From NCBI GenBank assembly GCA_049642385.1, contig JBAROU010000100.1, positions 1-10,017 on the forward strand: DNA of 10,017 bases, written 5' to 3'. The notes beneath the pieces are model-generated. The model saw only the letters and a list, made by a program, of their open reading frames with translations. It was not told the origin of the DNA and ran no database searches. The DNA is from JBAROU01 sp049642385. GTDB lineage: Bacteria > Chloroflexota > Dehalococcoidia > DSTF01 > RBG-16-68-14. The translations under genes were made by a program, and so were the position numbers. Below are positions 1 through 5,004 of the stretch, piece after piece (position 1 is the stretch's first letter; every line of letters starts with the position of its first letter).

Positions 1-299
1 TTTAACGCTATCCAAAGCCTTTTGGGTGTTCGCAGGCATATGTGATATAGGAACGTTGCCACACCGAAAATCGCAAGAGCCACGGCAATGGCATGAAACC
101 CTACATCAATCTTCGCATCCCATTTTCCGACAAACGGCATAACGCTGGCTCCCACCAAGAGAACGGCATACGTAGCAAGAGCAATATATGCGTCCACTCG
201 GCTGCTCCATCGATCGATGCTTTCCGAAAGCGCCCAGCGGAAATAAGCCAACATGGTATCGTTAGTCCGCGGCGGCTCGCTTCGGATGCGATCTTCCAT
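1..299 (-). CDS. Two-helix membrane protein, N-terminal part (runs off left edge)
   Basis: This is an open reading frame on the minus strand, starting at ATG 299-297 and still open at base 1 (99 codons seen). An in-frame TAG lies upstream at about 352-350, and no other ATG lies between, so this is the first possible ATG. A Shine-Dalgarno sequence is not obvious. The protein begins with a polar segment (residues 1-37, MEDRIRSEPP...). Two hydrophobic stretches follow: about residues 40-58 (YIALATYAVLLVGASVMPF) and about 69-89 (GFHAIAVALAIFGVATFLYHI). They are joined by a short polar loop (VGKWDAKID), and a basic segment (RTPKR) follows. The family is not recognised. A helix with an aspartate just before the first membrane segment (SSRVDAYIAL) loosely recalls small two-helix effectors of nucleotide-signalling defence systems (PycTM or SLATT types), but this is only a resemblance of topology. 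GC content is clearly lower than in the metabolic genes. Confidence 0.6.
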   Translation of the reverse strand, partial: MEDRIRSEPPRTNDTMLAYFRWALSESIDRWSSRVDAYIALATYAVLLVGASVMPFVGKWDAKIDVGFHAIAVALAIFGVATFLYHICLRTPKRLWIAL

Positions 300-342
300 G
301 CCGCTTAGTCTACCAGGGGTTTCCGTGCCTGAGGGATACCAC

Positions 343-390
343 CGAAGAATCTAATGAGCGGCGAAACCCTTCGCTTCGCTCAGGGTGACA
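343..390 (+). repeat. Dispersed intergenic repeat, copy A
   Basis: This element contains CGAAGAATCT (343-352), CGAAACCCTTCGC (362-374) and the core TTCGCTTCGCTCAG followed by GGTGACA (370-390). The same core, with one substitution in the first part and AATGACA at the end, recurs at 4931-4951. The two flanking words also recur at copy B but reverse-complemented (4925-4934 and 4894-4906). This suggests a mobile-like or REP-like element with partly inverted arms. It lies between the divergent membrane-protein gene and leuB. Confidence 0.55.
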
Positions 391-399
391 ATCGCCCGC

Positions 400-405
400 T
401 ATACT
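400..405 (+). promoter_or_regulatory. Possible -10 box of leuB
   Basis: TATACT within GCTATACTG is a good -10 hexamer about 110 nt upstream of leuB. No convincing -35 is seen at 16-18 nt. The same GCTATACTG word occurs on the minus strand just upstream of the selenoprotein gene (TATACT at 4821-4816), which supports its use as a promoter element in this genome. Confidence 0.3.
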
Positions 406-438
406 GTGGCGCTAGTCTCCGAACGTACGTAACCCATA

Positions 439-484
439 CCCACTTCCTCCCATGCGCCGGAACGTGACCGGCGGTCGGAGTGGG
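439..484 (+). promoter_or_regulatory. Structured 5' leader of leuB (nested hairpin)
   Basis: The outer arms CCCACT(T)CC (439-447) and GGAGTGGG (477-484) pair with one bulged T. Inside them CGCCGG (455-460) pairs perfectly with CCGGCG (468-473) around a 7-nt loop. The structure lies between the putative -10 and the ribosome binding site of leuB (GGAGGA, 499-504). No run of T follows, so it is not a standard intrinsic terminator. A role in leader-based regulation is inference only, and no known riboswitch was recognised. Confidence 0.35.
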
Positions 485-513
485 CGCAACGGCACATTGG
501 AGGAACCAGTCCT

Positions 514-1578
514 ATGGCATACAAAATCGCAGTGATCGCTGGCGACGGCATCGGCCCTGAGGTCGTGCGCGAGGGGCTGAAGGTGCTCGAGGCGGCCGCA
601 GCCAAGACCGAGGTGCGCTACGAGCTGGAAACGTTCGACCTGGGCGGCGAGCGCTACCTGCGCACCGGCGAGATCCTGCCGGACTCGGTGCTCGAAGAGC
701 TGCGCGGCTACGACGCGATCTTCCTGGGCGCGATCGGCCACCCGGAGGTCGCGCCGGGCGTTCTTGAGAAGGGCCTGCTGCTCCGCCTGCGCTTCGACCT
801 GGACCAGTACATCAACCTGCGGCCGGTCAAGCTCTATCCCGGCGTCGACACACCGCTGAAGGACAAGGGGCCGGAGGACATCGATTTCATCGTTGTGCGG
901 GAGAACACGGAAGGGCTCTACTCTGGCATGGGCGGCATCCAGTACAAGGGCACGCCGCACGAAGTCTCGACGCAGATCCACATGACGACGCGGCACGGGG
1001 CCGAGCGCGCCATTCGCTACGCGTTCGAGACGTGCCGCAAGCGCGATCGAGCGAAGAAGCTGACACTCTGTGCAAAGACGAACGTCCTCACCTTCGTCCA
1101 CGACACCTGGTGGCGCGCGTTCAACGAAGTGGGCGACGCGGACTACCCGGATATCGAGCGCGACTACGCCCACGTGGACGCGACGACGATGTGGATCGTG
1201 AAGAACCCGGAGTGGTTCGACGTGATCGTGACGGACAACATGTTCGGAGACATCATCACGGACCTGGGCGCGATGATTCAGGGCGGCCTGGGCGTCGCTG
1301 CGGGCGGCAACATCAACCCGGAGGGCGTCTCCATGTTCGAGCCGATCGGCGGCAGCGCGCCGAAGTATACGGGCCAGAACGTCGCCTGCCCTATCGCAGC
1401 GATCGGCGCGGCGCAGATGCTGATGGAGACGCTGGGCGAGGACGCGACGGCACAGCGCATCGAATCGGCCATCGAGCGCGCGCTGGCTTCCGGCAAGATC
1501 GAATCAGTCGCGGCGGGCCGGATGGGCATGGGCACATCGCAAGTGGGCGATCTGATCGCAGGATACGCCGGAGAGTGA
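514..1578 (+). CDS. leuB: 3-isopropylmalate dehydrogenase-like beta-decarboxylating dehydrogenase
   Basis: The 354-residue protein belongs to the isocitrate/isopropylmalate dehydrogenase family: NAD(P)-dependent cytosolic enzymes that oxidise and decarboxylate 2-hydroxy acids, with LeuB acting in leucine synthesis. It starts AVIAGDGIGPEV (residues 6-17). Substrate-binding arginines fit R91, R103 (INLRP) and R129, followed by Y136; K188 and D222 are present, as is the metal-binding TDNMFGDIITD (D241, D246, D250). Residues 279-296 (GGSAPKYTGQ...) form the cofactor loop. LLLRLRFDLDQYINLRP is like actinobacterial LeuB, but RENTEGLYSG is nearer to isocitrate or tartrate dehydrogenases, so the exact substrate is open. 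GGAGGA at 499-504, 9 nt before the ATG, supports the start. No leuC, leuD or leuA lies nearby. The next gene follows after 30 nt, so the two are probably cotranscribed. Confidence 0.82.
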   Translation: MAYKIAVIAGDGIGPEVVREGLKVLEAAAAKTEVRYELETFDLGGERYLRTGEILPDSVLEELRGYDAIFLGAIGHPEVAPGVLEKGLLLRLRFDLDQYINLRPVKLYPGVDTPLKDKGPEDIDFIVVRENTEGLYSGMGGIQYKGTPHEVSTQIHMTTRHGAERAIRYAFETCRKRDRAKKLTLCAKTNVLTFVHDTWWRAFNEVGDADYPDIERDYAHVDATTMWIVKNPEWFDVIVTDNMFGDIITDLGAMIQGGLGVAAGGNINPEGVSMFEPIGGSAPKYTGQNVACPIAAIGAAQMLMETLGEDATAQRIESAIERALASGKIESVAAGRMGMGTSQVGDLIAGYAGE

Positions 1579-1608
1579 CCGATCTCGAAGGTTCGAAGTT
1601 CGAGTTCG

Positions 1609-3201
1609 ATGAGTAAGCAGAACGAAGCGCCTGAGTTCGTCGTCGAGTGGGAGGACCCCGCTGACGCCGAGACGTGCTGGCAGTACGATCCGGTCCACAC
1701 GCCCGGCGCGATCTCACCGCTTGCGTGCGACCTCGCCATGCGGCCGTTCGTCGAGGGCTTCGGCTGGTGGTCGAAGGCGCTCTGGGTGAACTACTACATG
1801 TTCTACCCGGTCAGAGCGCAGCTCCCCGGCGACGCACAGCCGCTACCGCCACCGCCGCCATCTGAAGAAACGCTGGAGCGGCTACGCGAAGGCGGCCGGC
1901 GCTGGCGCGAGGAGATCCTCCCCGAAGTGCAGGGACACATCGACCGCTTTCGGACGACCGACTTCGACGCCATGCCGGATGAGGAGCTCGCCGCCGAGAT
2001 CGAACGGCTGCCGGAACTCCGCCACCACTGCGGGCGGCTGCACACGTTGTCCGTTACGCCGCCCTACATCGCGATGCAGCACCTAATCGACACGTACAAC
2101 GAGCTGACCGGCGGCGGCGACCTCGACGCGCTGCGGCTGGTGCAGGGCTACGGCAACAAGAGCGTCGAGGCGGGCGAAGGACTCTGGCGCCTGAGCAAGC
2201 TCGCGGTCTCGATTCCCAGCGTCGCCGAGCGACTAGCGGACATCGACGCGTCGAACGCGCGCGAGCACTTCGACGAGCTGGAGCGCGACCCGAGCGCGGG
2301 TGCGTTCGTCGAGGCGTTTCGTACCTACCTCGACGAGTTCGGCTGGCGTTCGGGCGGCGACTTCGGAGCGCCAACATGGGCGGAGGACCCGAGCGTGCCG
2401 CTCACCATGCTACGCGCGTACATGGAGGCGAAGGACTACGACCACGTCGCGGAGCAGCGCCGCCTGGGCGAGGAGCGCGAGATCGCAGTGCGTGACACGC
2501 TGGCGCAGCTGGAGGGAGCCGCGCGCCAGCGGCTCAGCGACACGCTCGACGTCGTGAAGGACGTCATGTGCATGACCGAAGACCACAACTACTACATCGA
2601 TCAGCGGCTCTACACCATGCCGCGCCGGCTCGTACTCGCGGCCGCGCGACGCCTGGTCGCCGCCGGGCAGCTCGATCGCGAAACCGACGTGTTCCTCCTG
2701 CACGATACGGAGCTGTTGGAGGCGCTGCGCGGCCAGACCGACAGCGCGCGCGCAACGGCGCTGCGGCGCAGGGAGGAGATGGCGTACTGGCGTTCGGCGA
2801 CGCCGCCGCCCTACATCGGCGCTGCGCCACCGGAAGAAGCGCCGCGGCCTGCGTCGCCGCGTCGGCACGAAGGCGACAACGCCGACCTGCGAGGCACGCC
2901 CGCGTCCGGCGGCGTGGCGCGTGGGCCGGCGCGCATCGTCGCCACGCTGGCCGAGGCGGACCGCCTGCGCCCGGGCGACGTGCTCGTGACGAACTCAACG
3001 CTGCCGGCGTGGACGCCGCTGTTCGCCATCGCGAGCGCGGTGGTGACGGAGGTGGGGGGCGTGTTGGGCCACACGGCGATCGTCGCGCGCGAGTACGGCA
3101 TCCCGGCCGTGCTGAACGCGCGTGACGCCATGCGCCGCCTGCCGGACGGCCAGCTGATCGAGGTGGACGGCAGCGCGGGCGTGGTCAGGGTGGTGGGGTG
3201 A
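1609..3201 (+). CDS. PEP-utilising mobile (swivel) domain protein without ATP-grasp domain
   Basis: The 530-residue protein ends in a phosphohistidine swivel domain (about residues 427-530) of the kind found in PEP synthase, pyruvate phosphate dikinase and rifampin phosphotransferase. The hallmark TEVGGVLGHTAIVAREYGIP contains the phosphorylatable H488. The N-terminus has an aromatic segment: VEWEDP at 12-17, D27-P-V-H30, and the WW pair at 53-54. A proline run (78-84) and a long, mainly helical middle region of about 300 residues follow. No ATP-grasp nucleotide-binding domain and no PEP/pyruvate TIM barrel is recognisable, so the phosphoryl donor and acceptor are unknown; a partner subunit elsewhere is possible. 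The ATG lies 30 nt after the leuB stop, with only a weak ribosome binding site. It ends 20 nt from the convergent low-GC gene. The domain assignment is secure; the cellular role is not. Confidence 0.75.
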   Translation: MSKQNEAPEFVVEWEDPADAETCWQYDPVHTPGAISPLACDLAMRPFVEGFGWWSKALWVNYYMFYPVRAQLPGDAQPLPPPPPSEETLERLREGGRRWREEILPEVQGHIDRFRTTDFDAMPDEELAAEIERLPELRHHCGRLHTLSVTPPYIAMQHLIDTYNELTGGGDLDALRLVQGYGNKSVEAGEGLWRLSKLAVSIPSVAERLADIDASNAREHFDELERDPSAGAFVEAFRTYLDEFGWRSGGDFGAPTWAEDPSVPLTMLRAYMEAKDYDHVAEQRRLGEEREIAVRDTLAQLEGAARQRLSDTLDVVKDVMCMTEDHNYYIDQRLYTMPRRLVLAAARRLVAAGQLDRETDVFLLHDTELLEALRGQTDSARATALRRREEMAYWRSATPPPYIGAAPPEEAPRPASPRRHEGDNADLRGTPASGGVARGPARIVATLAEADRLRPGDVLVTNSTLPAWTPLFAIASAVVTEVGGVLGHTAIVAREYGIPAVLNARDAMRRLPDGQLIEVDGSAGVVRVVG

Positions 3202-3221
3202 GCCGACGCCGAGAACCAATC

Positions 3222-4172
3222 TCACACATAGATGGCAATCGGGACGACCTGGAGCGCAGGCGCATTAACCTTTGTCTCCACCTTCGGAAGATCCATGCCT
3301 TCGATTTCGTTTAATGCACCGGAAAGCTGACTAAGGGTATCGTCCCCTACGCCTCCCAAAGCAGTTCCTCGCAATAACGGGATAGTACCGCTTCCTGGGT
3401 CAGTAATCTTCCGCACGACCTTTCCCAGAAGAAAGTATTCGTTATGGGCTAGTTCAGTCATCGATTGATCTCTTAGATATTCGGTGAACAACGTGACGAC
3501 AGCCGTTCGGAGTGGCGATCCAGGCAGATCAATCACCAACAAACGAAGTTCATTTGATTCAATATCCGCCAATATCCCCTTCAAGAACTGGCTCAACTGC
3601 TTGAATTGACGGGCCTCGCCTTTCTGGGATTGTGCGGCTTTCTTCGTGGGTGTCGTCGTATCCAGTTGAGCCTCGGACAACATGAGCATCAAGCCTAATA
3701 GCCGATCCATTAAGCCAAGCGAGTCCGCAAGCGGGTTGGGGCGAAATACACCGCGAAGCTCGACAAAATCTGAGGGCTGCAACCCCTGCCAGCTATCTTC
3801 ACTCCTATCAAATTGCTTAACCAAGCCCTGCTGAATCAGGGTGGTTCGAAGGCGATAGAGAAGTGACCCATAAGTATGATAACGCTCTGCCTCCCGCTCT
3901 TCTCCAGTCTCGTGACCCTTCTTGGAAGCAAGCGAACCGCCAACGTTGATCTTGAGAAGATTCAGGACGTTAAGGATCCCAAACTCCGTACCTCCTTCAA
4001 CTCTGGCTCCTCGCTCGGACTCCTGGCTACTTGCACTTCGGGTAGTCACTTTTTCAACAATGCTAAAGCCACCTTCCAATGATGCGAGCAGGTCCAACAA
4101 AACATTGGTATCAATGTAGATGGGGATTAGCAGATCTATTCCTTCGGTTTTCTCTCCGCCATTGGCTGCCAC
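3222..4172 (-). CDS. Uncharacterised low-GC protein, possibly DUF6414 family
   Basis: The 316-residue protein begins MAANGGEKTE then IPIYIDTNVLLDLLASLEGGFS (residues 16-37). A polar segment rich in Ser, Glu and Arg follows, then FGILNVLNLLKINVGG, a helical region with HTYGSLLYRLRTTLIQQGL (about 99-117), and a C-terminal region containing RLLVIDLPGS. The opening and overall plan remind me of DUF6414 proteins, but this is from memory and unverified. No transmembrane segment or catalytic motif is evident. The start is GTG (4172-4170); GGGGGGAG lies about 8 nt upstream, and no ATG is available. The GTG shares one base with the TAG of the selenoprotein gene upstream. GC content is near 50% by eye, against roughly two thirds in its neighbours, which suggests horizontal acquisition. 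The function is unknown. Confidence 0.72.
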   Translation of the reverse strand: MAANGGEKTEGIDLLIPIYIDTNVLLDLLASLEGGFSIVEKVTTRSASSQESERGARVEGGTEFGILNVLNLLKINVGGSLASKKGHETGEEREAERYHTYGSLLYRLRTTLIQQGLVKQFDRSEDSWQGLQPSDFVELRGVFRPNPLADSLGLMDRLLGLMLMLSEAQLDTTTPTKKAAQSQKGEARQFKQLSQFLKGILADIESNELRLLVIDLPGSPLRTAVVTLFTEYLRDQSMTELAHNEYFLLGKVVRKITDPGSGTIPLLRGTALGGVGDDTLSQLSGALNEIEGMDLPKVETKVNAPALQVVPIAIYV

Positions 4173-4789
4173 TAATTCACTCCCCCCGCCCTCTTCAGCG
4201 CCTCGCCCGTTCGCGCGGCGGCTTCGGTTTGCGGATCGAGGAGGAGGCCGAAGCCGTCGGCCATACGGGTGAGGTAATTGAACATCCCAACGATGTGGCC
4301 CACCTCCAGGCAGGCCTCGTCGTCAAAGCCGAGGTCGCGCAGGAGCTGCCAGTCTTCCGGCACCATGCGCGTCGAGGTGGCGCTCATCTTCTCGGCGACG
4401 GTGCAGAGCGCGCGGTCGCGCGGCGAAAGATCGAGCTCCCGCCAGCGACGCTCCTTGATCGCCTCCACAAGCTCAGCGTTGCCGCCCTCCGTACGCAGAA
4501 ACTCTGCGTGCGATTGCGTTCAGTAATGGCAGTCCTGCCCCGCCGAGGCGACGGCGGCGACCAGCTCTCGCTCGCGACGGTCAAGGTGGCCTTCGGGCGC
4601 GAACATGATCTGCCCGAAGAGCTGCGCGAGCGGCGGCCCGAGACGTCCGTGGGCCATGATCAGACGCGCCATCGCGGGGAAGAAGCCGAAGTCGTAGGGG
4701 TGGCCCTCGCCGAGCTGTCTCACACGCGCGAGGAACTCATCGCGGTCCGGCATCTGCACCCAGGCTTCGGGGATCTGTTCGTCAGCCAT
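4172..4789 (-). CDS. AhpD-like peroxidase-related selenoprotein (in-frame UGA = Sec90)
   Basis: This is one frame of 205 residues, broken only by TGA at 4522-4520. Residues 1-89 and 91-205 are the two halves of a carboxymuconolactone decarboxylase/AhpD-type peroxidase-related protein. The catalytic pattern is E75-x11-C87-H-Y-U90-x3-H94, matching the spacing of AhpD (Glu, Cys-x-x-Cys, His), with the UGA at the resolving or attacking Cys position. The second half keeps family features: ELVEAI, LSPRDRAL, the DLGFDDEA..VGHIVGMFNYLTRMADGFG segment. Such proteins reduce peroxides or disulfides in the cytosol. A hairpin with bacterial SECIS geometry follows the UGA. AAAGGGGG (4803-4796), 6 nt before ATG 4789, supports the start. 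Other genes here use TGA as a normal stop, so general code reassignment is excluded. A nonsense mutation or sequencing error at a Cys codon is the alternative; the exact motif position plus the hairpin make Sec more likely. Confidence 0.78.
4489..4513 (-). promoter_or_regulatory. Candidate bacterial SECIS hairpin
   Basis: On the minus strand, ACGCAGA (4509-4503), loop GTT (4502-4500) and TCTGCGT (4499-4493) form a perfect 7-bp stem. Below a C-A mismatch (4510/4492), three more pairs follow: G-C, C-G and U-G (4511-4513 with 4491-4489). The stem begins 11 nt after the UGA at 4522-4520, and the loop begins at nt 18. Known bacterial SECIS elements lie within the coding region just 3' of the UGA, have a short apical loop with G in the first two positions, and have the loop roughly 16-37 nt from the UGA. 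All three conditions are met. Confidence 0.7.
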
Positions 4790-4815
4790 GTCATGCCCCC
4801 TTTCGTCGCGAGGGC

Positions 4816-4821
4816 AGTATA
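4816..4821 (-). promoter_or_regulatory. Possible -10 box of the selenoprotein gene
   Basis: TATACT (4821-4816) lies 27 nt upstream of ATG 4789 within GGCTATACTG, matching the word found upstream of leuB. A good -35 is not visible at 16-18 nt, where the DNA is GC-rich. Confidence 0.28.
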
Positions 4822-4869
4822 GCCGAAGGGTGGACCCGGCCGCCGCGCGATGAATGTCAGCCAGCGCGT

Positions 4870-4951
4870 TTCGTTTGGCTCAGGACAACCTTGGCGAAGG
4901 GTTTCGTCTCCCTATCGGCACGCGAGATTCTTCGCTGCGCTCAGAATGACA
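4870..4951 (+). repeat. Dispersed intergenic repeat, copy B plus degenerate half
   Basis: The core TTCGCTGCGCTCAG followed by AATGACA (4931-4951) matches copy A at 370-390 with three differences. GCGAAGGGTTTCG (4894-4906) is the exact reverse complement of 362-374 in copy A, and AGATTCTTCG (4925-4934) is the reverse complement of 343-352. A worn version of the core, TTCGTTTGGCTCAGGACAA, sits at 4870-4888. The element fills most of the 215-nt gap between nadA and the selenoprotein gene. A weak 5-bp hairpin (CCTCG/CGAGG, 4968-4983) lies next to it, downstream of nadA. Confidence 0.55.
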
Positions 4952-5004
4952 GGAGATGATGCGTGAACCTCGCGATATCGAGGTCGAGGAGCGGGCGGGG
5001 GTGG

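Noticed and set aside
93..308. 71-codon plus-strand ORF at the left edge
   Set aside because: No ribosome binding site or hydrophobic or domain pattern; the opposite strand encodes a coherent two-helix membrane protein.
452..535. Possible 27-codon leader peptide before leuB
   Set aside because: It has few Leu codons and no ribosome binding site and overlaps the leuB start, so it does not look like an attenuation peptide.
412..1173. 253-codon minus-strand ORF opposite leuB
   Set aside because: Antisense shadow of leuB, with low-complexity Arg/Ala/Val composition typical of such shadows.
1576..1611. leuB and the swivel-domain gene are in the same frame separated by one TGA, suggesting readthrough or a second Sec codon
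   Set aside because: The leuB protein ends at its normal family C-terminus, the spacer residues look non-coding (Ser-rich from a TTCGA microrepeat), no Cys-equivalent position is involved, and a same-frame neighbour occurs by chance one time in three.
4105..4145. PIN-domain ribonuclease toxin reading of the low-GC protein (IYIDTNVLLDLL looks like a PIN N-terminus)
   Set aside because: The later acidic residues and the compact ~130-residue size of PIN domains are not seen; the protein is 316 residues with a different plan, and no antitoxin gene is adjacent.
4469..4522. Frameshifted pseudogene explanation for the split peroxidase-related gene
   Set aside because: Both halves are in the same frame, no shift is needed, there is only one stop, and that stop lies on the catalytic Cys position with a SECIS-like stem after it.
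4079..4822. 247-codon plus-strand ORF opposite the selenoprotein gene
   Set aside because: Antisense shadow produced by high-GC codon bias; its sequence shows no recognisable family, while the minus strand encodes clear AhpD-family motifs.
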